A stretch of DNA of 64,000 bases from Ricinus communis (GCF_019578655.1 NC_063258.1:18046802-18110801); one strand, 5' to 3'. Counted from the first letter of the stretch, positions 21,722-34,409 are shown. Numbers and translations: made by a program. The notes: generated from the sequence alone by a model not told the origin.

Positions 21722-24147
21722 GATCATAAGCCATCTAGTTGGAGAAGGTATAAATTAAAATATACAGTGAGTTGTTATATTATTTTCTTGAATTCTTTTT
21801 TATATAACTTTATATCTTAACTATATAGGTTGATGATAAGGTGCTAAGTTGTAGACGTGATAGTAGAGCTATACATTGATTAAATGATAGACCTGAGCTC
21901 GATGACCATTTATAGGATATACTCAGACAAATAAGTTTTTATATAGATTAGTCCAGCTGGAATTTTTTCAATTAGATTGGCACTTAATAACCGCACTTAT
22001 TGAGAGATGGAGGTCGAAAACTCATACCTTCCATCTCCCAGATAGGGAATGCACTATAATGTTGTAAGTTATAGGCATTTTGACTAGACTTTCTATTGAT
22101 GGTTATACAGTGATTAGGCCTACACTATATGAGAGACTGCTTGGTTTGCGCCCTACTATAAAGTTAATTGGAGGGTCACAGCTTCGATTTTCATGGATTT
22201 ATGCTAACTTTGGCAACATGCCACATAAAGCTAATGAAGAAATAGTTCATTGTCATGCTCAAGCTTACATTTTACAGCTTATTTCAGGGACCCTATTTTG
22301 CAATAAAAATACCGGACGAGTATTACCTACCATATTTAGAAAACATTGGGACTATTTGTCAATATAGTTGGGGAGGTGCATGTTTGGCATTTTTATATAG
22401 AGAGTTATATACTACATCGAGATATCCTCTTGTTTCACAAATTGCAGATGCACTCTTTCTATTGCAACTATGGGCGTGGGAGAGATTTTCATTCATTGCA
22501 TCGTTATTGCATCACTAAAAATTGCATCATGACGCTCCCCTCAGACGAAGGTGTCTAATTAATTTTAATAATTATTTTATTTTGCCCTAGTTATTTATGT
22601 GCATATTTGATAATTTTACCTACATAACAAAATTTAGATGGATTAGTGATCGCGTAGTTTATACAGTAGCCACACATGATATTCGTGAGATCTGATTTAT
22701 GTTTGATATATCTCGTAGAGATGAGATGTGTTCAAACTTATACTTTTACATTCCTACAATATTTAAGTATATTTATACTGTGTATTTAATTATAAATTAT
22801 CTTTTTAGTATTACATCTTTTCTTAATAGATTATATGAGAGCCATACACATATGAGGTCATTAGGGCCTTCTAACTGACTACTTACATGGTCGTGATATA
22901 TGGTGAGTTGTAGTACCGCTATTATGTATTCATATAATTGAATGACACCAACCTGATAGATTTTAAGGCAATTTTCCTTAGAACAACCAATCCTTAATCC
23001 GCCATAATAAACTGAGGCATTACACTATAGCGTGTTACATAATAATATCTATGTCAACTAGGTATAACAATATTCTAGATGGTTCGAAATATGGAATAAC
23101 ATATCTCATTAGATAGTTAATGCGATACTATCAGATGGACCACTCCATTAATATTCAGAATACATGGAGTGGTATATATGTGTCACACGTAGGTGGATCT
23201 CATACCGAGGTATTGTAATCGGAGCATCAATCAGTTAATCTCACCTTCATTTTGTAATTGTATGCATCTATATATCTATAACACTATTATTTAATATTAT
23301 TTTCATAACTTTTGTCTAAGCTGATGCACTTGAGCATATTGGGATGACAAACTCTACTAAAACCATACATTGACTTGCCATGAGTTTTCAGGGGGCACTA
23401 AATGAGGTTAGACGTATTGTCACTATGCCTCATCTGCATCCTGCACCTGCTACCGAACCATTGCACGAAGATGTGCTGGATCCCAATACAGAAGTTCCCC
23501 AACCGCCAAGATGTCGACACAACAGGCACAGAGAAGTACCTATCCCATCTGCTGCGACATGTGCTATAGTGCTAAAACCAGTCTCATATCATCATCAATA
23601 GTTTTATGGAGAATCAACTTTATATACAGCTCCTTCTGCAACAACTCAGCCCAACCTATTTGTTGATTCATCAAGCTTTATGGCTGGTCCTTCTGCACCA
23701 TCATTCTCAGTCCTTTTTTCATCATCAGGTCTAATCACAGAGTGAGCTAGACCTACTTTCACGATTTTTCGACCTTCTCCTATAATATTTTCAACGACAC
23801 AATCATAACATTTTTTTGACTCGCAATTGATGCAGACACCATTAGATATGATGTCACTAATATTTTTTCGTTTCCCATTTCAGTCCTCTGTTCCAACAAC
23901 TTTTCATAATTTTTCTCAGTCGAGTATAATGCCAACATACACATATGCTATTCCGAGTGATACCAGAGATGCCAATACTGATGCAGATAGTCGCAACATT
24001 GTCGATGATGTTAAATCTATTCATGATAATCTTCAACCGATTCAATTGCATGATTTTTCTTTCATTGAGATGGATATTACACGTAGAAATGCTCAAAGAG
24101 CCAGGGGACTAAGATCAAGTATTTGTAGAAGAAATTGTGGCACATAA
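21722..24147 (+). pseudogene. Plant mobile domain (PMD, MAIN-like) protein, broken
   Basis: Pieces in changing frames follow the PMD order. First come a CRRDSRA stretch (about 21850) and ALIERWRSKTHTFHLPDRE (about 21985-22040). Then come LRPTIKLIGGSQLRFSW and AYILQLISGTLF (22080-22367), then WGGACLAFLYRELYTTSR and LLQLWAWERF (22255-22518). After a likely intron, RWISDRVVYTVATHDIRE (about 22632) and RQFSLEQP (about 22970) follow, and the tail ends RRNAQRARG...CRRNCGT (23827-24147). PMD proteins include the Arabidopsis MAIN family and are often carried by transposons; molecular function is poorly known. Many stops and shifts make this a pseudogene. Database labels such as phosphatase 7 long form refer to the same domain and do not imply phosphatase activity. 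Confidence 0.85.
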
Positions 24148-24439
24148 ATATATTATTATATATGTATTCAACCATTTCATGTAAAAATTATTTAATCAGT
24201 TATCTTAAAATTTTTCTAACATATGAATGTTCGTAGAAAATTTGTGGGATACAAAATGGTTATCTAAATTTGTGTAATAATTAATTTTAATTTAATAATT
24301 ATCTTATATTATTTAATCATATCGTGTAATATTTAAATTTAAATATATTTTTTCTTTTTGAATTTATATCTTCATTACATGTAATAACTTTAATTTAATC
24401 ACGTATTATAATATATTTTTCGTAAATAAAATTTATTAA
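24148..24439. other. AT-rich 3' flank of the PMD remnant
   Basis: Nothing coding is seen. It consists of T/A-rich sequence leading into the repeat module that starts near 24440. Confidence 0.5.
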
Positions 24440-24985
24440 AATAAATTTATTATTACGTATCCACCAGTGGAATTGGTAGATATTTTATCCACAAATTCAA
24501 TTGGTTTTTTTACATTTGAAACCTATCTGCTACTTTAATTTGTGGACATATTTTTTTATTATTTGAAATATGTCTGACACTTCAATCATGGGACATTTTT
24601 TTTGTATTTAGAACTTTTTTGTGACTTCAATTGGTGGAAAGATTTTTTTTATTATTTGAAATATGTCTGCCACTTCAATTGATGAACAGATTTTTTTATT
24701 ATTATTTGTAACCTATCTGCCACTTCAATTGATGGTCAGTCTTTTTTCTTTTTTTCAATTTCTGTCCGCCATTTGGAGTAGTAGACTGCCATGTGCGCTA
24801 GTCCAATTGAAGAACAGTGTTGTCCGCTACTTTTAGTGGCGGACAATGTCCACGTAATGCCAACTTTCACCTTAAATTGAAAATTACTTTTCAAATTATC
24901 CTAAAAATAGAATTTTTTTAACTTTTATCTTAAATTGAGAACTTTTTCTCTAAATACTCTAATTAAAGAAAAAGGGCCCAATTTT
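24440..24985 (+). repeat. Tandem TGTCCGCCA-type motif module, copy 1, with hairpin
   Basis: Imperfect units of about 65 bp carry CCACTTCAATTGATGG and an (A/T)-rich spacer ending ATATGTCTG, from about 24460 to 24760. They are followed by TGTCCGCCATTTGG and a hairpin at 24820-24846 (TTGTCCGCTAC, loop TTTTA, GTGGCGGACAA, one mismatch). A CTTAAATTGAGAA...TTAAAGAAAAAGGGCCC segment ends it. A second module with the same order and orientation lies at 34410-34670. These look like subterminal regions of a DNA transposon, by inference. Confidence 0.6.
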
Positions 24986-26290
24986 GTAATTTTATTATCA
25001 CTTATTCTCTCTTTCAAATTACTTTTCTGGTATTCCTTCCACTAAATCAAGACGTAGTATCATGTGTATCTATTTGTAATTTCAACCACACTATATGTCA
25101 ATTCTTTTACTGCATGTGTCATCAAAAGTGTTGTTCAATTTGAACTTCTGCTTTACACGTATAGGCGATGGGTGTGAGAAAATGGCACCATTTTGCCTTG
25201 CCGTTGCTCTTTTCATTTTAGTTATTAGTGTTTTTAGTTTTAATTTTTCTTTTTACTCTTCTTCCTCTAGTTTACTGTTTTCATGATGATGTTGTTTTTG
25301 GTTTTAATCTCTTTTACACCGTCCTTAAAATATTTTCTTCTTTCTATTTATAGTTTTATTCTAATTGGTTTTGGTTTTATTAAAAATTTAAAATTTCTTT
25401 GTTTTTTTAACTTATGTTACTTTTTTTCTAAAAGAGAATTTTACACGTGAAAAATTTCTACTTTTAAATTTATAAATTAATAAATTTATTATTATTTAAT
25501 AATAAACTAGATTTATATAAATCTGTGGCATCTTATGGTTGATTTTTAAGTTATATTATATTAGCTATAATAATAAATGACTTATCATTTATCGAAACAA
25601 TATTAATCTTTAATTACTTTAGAGTATATGGCTAATTGATAATATTTAAAATATATATTAATAATAGTATTAATTTTTAAACTTTATTTGTTTGTAGTAT
25701 AAATTATTATAAATATATAAAAAAATTATTTAATATATAATTTATGATATAATATTAATTTTTATAATTAATTTTATCATATAATTTTTTAAAGGAAAAG
25801 ACAATCCAATCCAAAAAAAAAAAGTGGAGATGTTGTCACCGTACGGACCACAAGTAGAAATTGGCAATGCAAGTTATCTTGAAATATGTGAATGTTTCAC
25901 TTTCTAACTTTTTATCGATAAAAAAGAAAAAAATATATAAGAAAAGAGACCGTGATTATTAGAGAAAAATAAATAAAAGAAGTTAAAAGAAAGAAATAAT
26001 AATATATTCTTGAGAATCATTTTTTCCTTTCTTAAATCTAAGAGAGAGAATGTAAACTTTAAAATATTCTAAGAAATAAAAATAAATTAAATTTTTTTTT
26101 ATTTTTTTAACGGACCAGCTGAATATAGTCATATGCTGATGAGCTGTCATACATATAATATCAATATAAAAAAATATCACATCTGCTGATGCCTAAATAT
26201 TAGTTGATAAGATTATACATCACTATTATGACTTTATTATATATAAATTATTTAATATGACTACACCATAGATTTATTACGTATAATACA
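24986..26290. other. AT-rich intergenic stretch, no gene seen
   Basis: Short openings such as 25095-25286 and 25983-26180 are low-complexity and lack any recognisable domain. From 25430 to 25800 the sequence is almost pure A/T. Confidence 0.6.
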
Positions 26291-26457
26291 CTATTGTCCT
26301 TGTGGATTTCTTTTCTATAATATATTTACAGAAGTTCATATGATATTCATGACTATATTATTGTCCTTATAGATTCCTTTTCTATAATAATTTAAAGAAG
26401 TTCACATGACATTCATGACTGTATTATTGTCCTTATAGATTCCTTTTCTATAATATA
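26291..26457 (+). repeat. 67-bp tandem repeat, about 2.4 copies
   Basis: Units start at TGTCCTTGTGG (26295), TGTCCTTATAG (26362) and TGTCCTTATAG (26429), each followed by ATTCCTTTTCTATAATA (or close variants). The period is exactly 67 bases. Confidence 0.85.
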
Positions 26458-26540
26458 AAACCATATTGCAACCAAACTCTAAATATCATATTAAATTTGA
26501 GTATTGCTGGTTCTTCAAGTTATGGTTAGGTTCTACCACA

Positions 26541-26880
26541 ATTTGATGATCAATGTCATTTTGAGAAATATATAGATCCGAAAGAGTATTATGTTGGTTT
26601 GCATCGTGAATGGAACTTCAAAATCGATGAAGTAGATAATTTGATTTCAATTTTATGTTCATTGGAAGCTTTAGTTGTGAAACGTCATTCATTAGTACTT
26701 CGTCGAAGAATTATGGCAGATTATAAGGTCGTAATGAAATAGATCCGAGAAGAGAGTAATCGAGTGTTCCTTCGAAGATTAAAATATTACATATTACAAC
26801 TGGCAAAAGAACAAGCAATGGTGATCGATAGAAACTTAAGTGAGAATAAGACTAACAATATCATGCATTGCAACAGGTAT
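26541..26880 (+). pseudogene. Unidentified charged, coiled-coil-like coding remnant
   Basis: One frame reads YIDPKEYYVGLHREWNFK, then VVKRHSLVLRRRIMADYK, a single TAG, and IREESNRVFLRRLKYY followed by LAKEQAMVIDRNL. It has the heptad-like charge pattern of a coiled coil. I do not recognise the family. Its second half resembles, in protein wording, the minus-strand remnant at 27060-27432 (IKEENNQIK...CQRINEALEDEDRQQ), so the two may be diverged inverted copies. Confidence 0.45.
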
Positions 26881-27059
26881 GTATCTGACTATAAAATGTC
26901 TGATGAAGAAATATGACCTCCTATTTCGATTCTCATTTTGGTTTATAATAAAAATGTATTCTCATGAAAAAGTGGTTGTAATAAATATTTTAGAGTTTGA
27001 TATAATTGCTATCAAAGAAATCAATGTTGAATAGACAATCACGTGAATTTTCTAAAGCT

Positions 27060-28015
27060 TTAAATATTTTAGCTTGTTGGCGATCCTCATCTTCAAGGGC
27101 CTCATTTATTCGCTGACAAAAATACTCTCTACTAAAATAAATTTTGATTTGATTATTCTCTTCCTTGATGCGATATAAAGCAGTATGGAGTTCAAAGATA
27201 GTAGATCAACTCATATTAATAGCAATTGCACGCGGTACTCTTATTTGAAGTTCCAATGCTTCTTCGCATAGAATTTGCGATTGACGTAATTGAGATTCCC
27301 ACTCGTACATTACAGTGTACCTCCTCACTATTATGCTTATTCGGATCCATTGGATATAAAAAATCATTATCTAGTGCCCAATGACGTCAGTTGCTCTGAA
27401 TATGTCACCAGGAGTGTATACATTCGTCATGGTACCTACTCGTAAAAATTATTAACATGTTAGAATATTAAATAAAACATCCTTTAACAATATTTGAGTA
27501 AACATGAAGGAAGTTATTTGATAGTCATTGTCATCACTATCACTATAATTTAAAATACCCTTTTCATCTATAGGTATTAGAATACTATTTGGAAGTTCCA
27601 CCCTAAATGGGTCATACTTCTAGTGATATTGTTCTAATCAATGATTCATTCCATTAATCTTCCTCCTTAGTTATTTCATCACAACTCCAACTTCTTCTGA
27701 AGTATGTCTAAATAACGTTGTTGTAATAGTTCGCAGTATTGTTAGATCACGACATCCGCAATATGCATCTAGCTCACACCTTATTTTTCAAAGTATGCTC
27801 CATTTTAATTCTTTATTAACAATCACATTTCCAAGCACTTTCAAGTTAGTTGTGCAATGACCTACAAAAATATGATTTGCACAACTCTGACTCAATGTTG
27901 CATGAGTTGGTTGATTTAGAAATGATCTATTCTTTCCATACTAAATATTGCCATTAGGATCTGTATATTTATCAACCATAACCACAGTATGAAACTCTTA
28001 TTTACTGGTGTTGCT
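27060..28015 (-). pseudogene. Unidentified two-exon remnant downstream of the MULE transposase
   Basis: A single minus-strand frame runs from about 28010 to 27490 with five stops, every one explicable as C-to-T in CAG, CAA or CGA. It includes DKYTDPNGNI, NQPTHATLSQSCANHIFVGH, RCELDAYCGCRDLTILR and DSDDNDYQ. A likely intron follows (acceptor GAGTAG near 27437). A second exon reads MTNVYTPGDIFRATDVIG, and after frame changes LDNDFLYPMDPNKHNSEE and YEWESQLRQSQILCEEAL. These could be 3' exons of the transposase gene next door or a separate accessory gene of the transposon. No function can be assigned. Confidence 0.55.
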
Positions 28016-28179
28016 TCCTTCGTCTTTCTTTCATTTCATTATAGAAATATAACCTGGTAATTGATTGTGATAATAATATGGCTTAAATATTTAGTGATAC
28101 AAATATGAAATTAGCTTAGCAATACAAAGTAAAATATATAAAATAATATAGCAATACTCAAATAAATAAAAAATAAATT

Positions 28180-30765
28180 AAGATATATGACATGTCCCAG
28201 CATTATGCCTAGTTAGACTATATTTGCTACAAATACAGGTTCTTGCATCTTCTACAGTTTTCTAATCCATTTCGTTTTAAATCCTTTTTGTTTTTGGTCT
28301 CTCTTTCTTTCACTTCCATTCAGAGTTAGGCACTAAAGGGAGTTCAGTGGATTTTGCTAGTAATCTTGGTGCCCAAGGGGTATGAAATCGATAGACCAAC
28401 ATTAAAGTGTCTATTGTAATTTGTACCATTTTTCGATGAACATTTTGTAATCAATTTCGAGTTTCATGCATGCGGCAATTGTATGTGAACACGGTATTTG
28501 ACTTTGTTTAAATTTTCCGCAAGTACATGTTTGTTCTGCTAGGTTAACCGTTTGATTATGCTCGCTTTTCCTTTGTGCATTGTTATAGACAATAGTAATC
28601 GAGCATATACCAGTCTCCCTATTAAATATTCTAATGTGATGACCATTTGCCTTTTACACATCTCAATGCAATAATCGATATATATATACAGCTTTCAACA
28701 ATTGCATCAGTATATTTCATTCGATGTTTATTAAACATATTGACCAACTTCAAAAATAGTTTATGCATCATAATCGTAATAGAAATCGCCTTATAGGTTT
28801 TGAAGCGGAATTTAAAGACTCGAGATAGTTAGTTGTCATAACATCATATGTTGATGGTCATCATCATATGACAACATCCACTTCTTCTTTGATATACTAT
28901 CAAGCCATATAGTTGTTTCTGGATGCCTAGCTTTAATTTTCTTTATCCACCTATTAAATTTTCTCTCTTAATGTTCACGACCTATTTCAGAGGTAAAAGT
29001 GTTTACGAAAATACTATTATGATTAATAAGATAGAACATTTTAATCCCATTAGAGATAATAATAATGGTACTTTACGCACCTGCTTTCTCAACAACTTAT
29101 TTCATTCCTAGATTCTTGAATTTTATATTGTAGTTGCTGGAAATGTGATGTATGCAATATGGATGTGGATTTTTCATGCCATATCTGATGTGACATTGTA
29201 TATTTTATACCAATATAGCGATTTGAGATGACACAAATATCATCTCGATGATCACATATATGATATCAAATCATTGTCATGAAATACTCTCAGTTATCTT
29301 TGATTTCCTTTTCAACAATAGCAAAGGCAACTAATAATAATTTATTATTACAATATATTGCTTCAACAGTCAGAAATACGCTCTTGTATTTTCCAAACAA
29401 GAACATACTGTCAATATAACACAGGCTTACAATGTTTGCATCCTTCAATGTGGGGCTTATATGACCAAAACATCCTCTTAAACTATTTGATGCCACGAGT
29501 CAATCGATTAATGATACAATACTCCTCACTTTCAATGTCCATACAGACCCCCTATTCAAGATCACTGCAGCGAGAATGAAGTCTTAGAGTTTCTTGTATG
29601 ACTCATCCCAGTCTCAACATTTGCAATAGCCTTTTGCTTTGCTTTCCACACTGTCTTATATGTTGTTGTTATACTAAATCTTCCTGCCAAATGTGCTAGT
29701 ATAGCTTTCACCTTGACATTTGGTTGTTTGACCAAAATATATGGTGGGAATCTGATATTCCTATCGTTAGTTAAGCTCTGGCTACAACCGTCTATTGCAC
29801 TCAAGTTACGGCATGGAGGTTCAGCTGGTTATACTATTTATTCTATAGATCTACCATAGTTATATTCGACAAATAACTCCACAAAATGCAATCTCGAGAA
29901 TTGAATAGCAATGTAATGGATAATAGCAATGTTATCTTTCCTTCTAGATTTGACATGTTATAAATATCAGATTCCCAGCATAGTTAAAAGTTAATGCTTT
30001 AGATAAAAATTTAGTAATTTTCTGCATTGCAAGTGAGTTGTAATGTATTTTTTATGTTGTATAAAATTTATCTCTTCATCAAGCGTCACCATTTTTTAAT
30101 ATCCATTAACAAATATGCACCCACTGGATTATAAATAATATCACCATCCCAATAAATAATCAATGACAGTATAGTGGGCATCATTTCCGTCATGTAAATT
30201 TTTATGAATATAACTATGCTTTAAAATATGCTTCAAATATAAATACCTTCGAACATAATAAACTTTATTAACATGAAAATTATTACAACTCCATCCTACA
30301 GACAGGAATTGATTTCTCTAATCTTTCCTTCTCTTTCTTAGACAACTCAAAATTCACCTTTAGCAATATAGGGTATCGTAATATATTTCGCTTGTCAATA
30401 GAATAACTAGATGTCTTCCTTGTTACCTAATTCACACTCTTTAATAAATTCTTTAATAAGTCTTCTATAAGCTTCTCTATCTTCATAACTATTTCATAGA
30501 GAATCAAGAATACTATGTTCATTTGGATAACTCAAACATATTTTAAGATTTTATATTTTTGGTTGTTTGTCCTTAAATATCCTTTCCAAACAATCTCTTG
30601 TATATAATTATTAATTTTTATAATATGATTTACTAAACGAATCAAGTCATCATTATTGTTTTCATGATTTATTTTAATATTTTCTTACATACTTAATAAT
30701 TCTCGCACTTTTCTTTATTGTTCACCAGTATGTATAACTACAGGAACTCGAATAAACCCTACCAT
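28180..30765 (-). pseudogene. Mutator-like (MULE, MuDR/MURA-type) transposase, broken
   Basis: The likely start is the ATG at 30765 (MVGFIRVPVVIHTG, then a stop). The MuDR-type N-terminal region is readable at 29562-29804 (YKTVWKAKQKAIANVE). The catalytic core is at 29290-29496: YIDSMFLFGKYKSVFL holds the first Asp, and NKLLLVAFAIVEKE follows. The second catalytic Asp, normally in ISDR, reads ISNR (about 29230). A SWIM zinc finger CTCGKFKQSQIPCSH is intact at 28480-28530. A CCHC-type knuckle near 28190-28240 has Tyr for its second Cys. The protein would cut and rejoin element ends. Many stops and the lost Asp show it is dead. Confidence 0.9.
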
Positions 30766-31287
30766 AATTTTCTATATCAATAATATAAATATAATTAATA
30801 ACATAAAAATAATTAAACAAATAAATAAATAAATTTTTAAAGAAAATCTAAACTAATTATTAATTAATTACAAAAAATAAAACTAATTTTTAAATACAAA
30901 TTAAACTACTCATCCAATACAAATATTAAATTATCAAATATAACAACATAATATCGAAAAGGCATATTAAGTAAAATCCATACCTTATATGACAATTTCT
31001 TTTAGAACCAATAAAGACCTACAAAAAATTTTAAATATCATTTGTACTTACATAAGTTCTTATTTAATTATATCACAAAATTATTATATAATAACATACT
31101 AAGAATTAATAAAAAAAAATTTATACAAATTTTAAATATCATCATATTTACTCGTTCATAATTTCTTACATATTTATATTTAAACGTTATTACAAAAGAT
31201 AATACATTTAAATTTGACTGTAAATATTATACATTTTATCGTACTGAAAAAATATTTTACTAATCCATATCTAAATATCATTATATA
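30766..31287. other. Upstream flank of the MULE transposase, AT-rich
   Basis: No coding signal is seen. It is presumably the transposase 5' region, cut by solo LTR 3 at 31293. Confidence 0.5.
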
Positions 31288-31292
31288 ATATT

Positions 31293-33402
31293 TGTCACGA
31301 CCCGATCTATGGGTCTGTGATCGGCACTAGAGAATGGGTAGGCTTAAGCTACTGAATCCCGTAGTAAGCCTTACTGACCAATAATTCAAATAAAATGCTA
31401 ATAAAATATCATTAATCATGGTTGACATGCCATAAATAATTCTTACTGGTATTTATAACATCCCACGTCCATCATGGACCAGAATAATCACAACAAATTA
31501 AAAGTACTCTACTGCGGAAGGTCTAGAGTATAAAATAACTAAAAATAAAACTGATTATTTACAATAAGCCCGATGAAGAAGAAGTCGAACTGTCATAATG
31601 CAGGACGGCGAAGAACTCTAACTGTCACTTGAAAAATAAAACTGAGGCTGTCAGTCTCGGAGTGAGTCAAAATCAAATAATTTTGTGATTGTTGCAGTCT
31701 TCTCAGTAAAATAATATTTATTACCTCGGTATAACATGACATTGTACATCAAATACGAGTCATACCATAACTTAAAAATAAAATATATTTTAACACTTAT
31801 GGGATGAGTGGCTCAATAGAACCCTAACCCCAATTACTAGCAGCCTTTCGGCACTCTTAATTCTAACAGGTTTGATGCCCAGAGAGCGAAGCTCACCAGG
31901 GTCCTTACATCTAGCTTGAACACTTGATTCCCAACTAAGCCGGTGCCCAAAGAGCATTGCTCGACTAGGGACCTTTCTCCGGCAATCAACTTTCACAGCC
32001 CAGAGAGTTATACTTGACCAGGGCAAAAATCCAAAATAACCTTGTTACTTGTCTCTGATCATTACCGGTGCACACGCGGTCCTGATATAACCCATCAGGT
32101 TGCATGTTCTACTATAGCCTCATCCCAATATCACAATCAACACATATATATTAATCATAGTCTAACATAATCATTCAACACATACCGAAATAAAAGATTT
32201 AGAAATTCAAAGAAAGCAAACATGCGATTTGTGTGTAGAAATAATAATAATTGTATTAAAATAACATTAAGTATGATATCAAAATAACGATATAATATCA
32301 CTAATAATAATATTAAAATTATTCTTAGTAATTAATAATTAAACAAAATTATTTATAATGCGATACTTATAATCATATTAAACATAAATTACTAAAGCAT
32401 CGTATTAAATTTAGACATGACAATAGTGCAGAGATTATGTGACTTTAACTCACACTTCTGACGAGCTCCGCAGTCCGCTCCTATGCCCCGAGTGGAGCTG
32501 GCGGGAAGGATTGATTATCTATTCATGAAAACACTCAATTAATAGACATTCTTAAATTTCTCCTAGGCCTAGACCCTTAGATTAGACTGCCTAAAATTAA
32601 TTTAGACTCGAGAAATCTATCGAGAATTCAACAGAACTTCCCCTAAATTACGGATATTTACCCCCTGTAAAACGGGTCCAGAACCTGCCAAAGACACATC
32701 AAATATACTGCGATTAAATAACAAAAGTCTGACCACTATAACTGTATATTTTTTCCGACTTCGCAACACACCACAACACAATTGATTAAATTTAATTAAT
32801 TTTTAAATTATCCATCACATGCAATTAATAGCCATAATATTTTTCTAAAATTACAATATAATTTTTAAAGTCTAAATAAAATTATACCGAGTCGAAATTA
32901 TAATATTTCGCGCATCCGGAGAACACCTGAGGTCCGGAAGTCGGTCCTGCCAACAGTGTCGGAATTCGAATCTGGAAGCGCCTACGTGAAGATCGAGTTG
33001 TGGGGAGTCCAAAAGTACAAGAATTTCGGCTGGAAAGTGACCAGAAGGCACCAGATTGGGGCCAAAAAGATGCTGCTCCGATGACGCTTCCCGAGGCTGT
33101 CGGCAGGGATTTTTAGGACAAGGGAGGTCGTTCCCGAGGTTTTCGAGGTTGGGGAGTCCGTTTCCGGCGTGGTTTATCGAAGAGCCGGCAGCCTTCTCTT
33201 TGGTCGAGGCTGGGGCCGGGTGGCGCAGGCGGTGAGGGAGAGGGCTGAAGTTGACGGGGAGAGGGAGAAGGAAGGAGGAAGGAAGAGAGGAGAGAGAGGG
33301 GAGAAAGGGAGAAGGGAAAGAAAGAAAAGGGGAGGGGAAAAATTTTCTTTTTTAAAAAAAAATATTATTTATTTTTATTTTTTGAAAACACTAGGTATTA
33401 CA
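31293..33402 (-). mobile_element. Solo LTR 3 (2.1 kb) with 5-bp target duplication ATATT
   Basis: The termini are TGTCACGACCC and CTAGGTATTACA, flanked by perfect ATATT copies (31288-31292 and 33403-33407). On the minus strand it starts TGTAATACC and ends GGGTCGTGACA, a common end of plant gypsy LTRs. A purine-rich tract at 33230-33345 would be a pyrimidine-rich leader in the sense orientation. No internal primer site or second terminus is seen. The opening at 33169-33450 is an artefact of the purine tract. Confidence 0.9.
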
Positions 33403-33407
33403 ATATT

Positions 33408-34409
33408 ATCCAAGAATAATGCAGTAATAATTATAACTATACAATTTTAATATTATTATACTGCAAAAATATTATACACAAATTAATTATCTATATTTAA
33501 AATAATTTATCATTATTTTATTATATAAATATAATATTTAAATTATATTTTTGACTCTAAATATATAATATATGTTATATTATTATTCTTATTAGTTTTA
33601 TATCATTACTTTATTCTTATAAAATTATGATAAAATATAAAAAAAAAGTTATATAACGTAATATATAATAATATACATAAATTTATAGTTATTATTATTA
33701 CAAAAAATTATAAAAATATAGTAAAATATAAAAAAATTATACATGATAAATTATATAATACACAGGAAAATTAACATAATAAATAACAACAATAAATTTA
33801 ATCTAAAAAATTACAAATACAACTTCTTACCTTATATGACGATTTCTTGTATAACTTCAATAATACCTGCGAAATTAAAAATATTATGAGTATATTAACA
33901 TACTAGAAATCTTAAAACAAAAGATATAAACATTTATAAAAATATTATACTTACAATTATTATCTTCCTAAAGTCAAAAATATAGAAAAATTTCTTCAAC
34001 TCCACCAAAAGAAGATGTTCTTCATTGATCAAAGAAAGAAAAACATAGAAGAAAAAAAAATAAAGAAAGAAACGGGAGAAAGAAAATTGAAAGAAACAAA
34101 GAAAGGTGGAAATGAGTAAACATAGAAAAAAATAAGAAAGAAGAAAAAGAAGGAAAGAAAGAATACAGGAGAAAGAAAATTAAAAGAAAGATGAAACGGG
34201 TGATATAAGTAAGAAGATGAAACGGGTGATATGAGTAAGAAGAAGTGAGTTATGTAGGAAATCATGGGTTACATTCATTTTAATTTTTTTTAAAGTTAAA
34301 TAGGTTTTAGCAAGTGTTGCATGCATGCATACTAGCTGGAACCATAGCTACTCTTGAACCACATAATATGTACATATTAAAAAGATAAAAAAGAATCTGG
34401 TCCTATTTG
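33408..34409. other. AT-rich stretch ending in a purine-rich region with short tandem repeat
   Basis: From 33408 to 34000 the sequence is nearly pure A/T. At 34030-34250 it is A/G-rich on the plus strand. It contains GATGAAACGGGTGATAT twice (34190-34240, period about 27 bases) and larger diffuse repeats of GAAAGAAAATT. No gene is seen; the minus-strand opening at 34029-34265 is low complexity. Confidence 0.6.

Noticed and set aside
21722..24147. Serine/threonine phosphatase 7 long form
   Set aside because: That database label is attached to PMD proteins by fusion; no phosphatase motif is visible here.
33169..33450. Arg/Gly/Glu-rich 93-residue open frame
   Set aside because: It is produced by a purine-rich tract inside solo LTR 3 and crosses the LTR end.
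34029..34265. Minus-strand Phe/Ser-rich open frame resembling a membrane protein
   Set aside because: It is the complement of an A/G-rich simple repeat; the hydrophobic look comes from composition.
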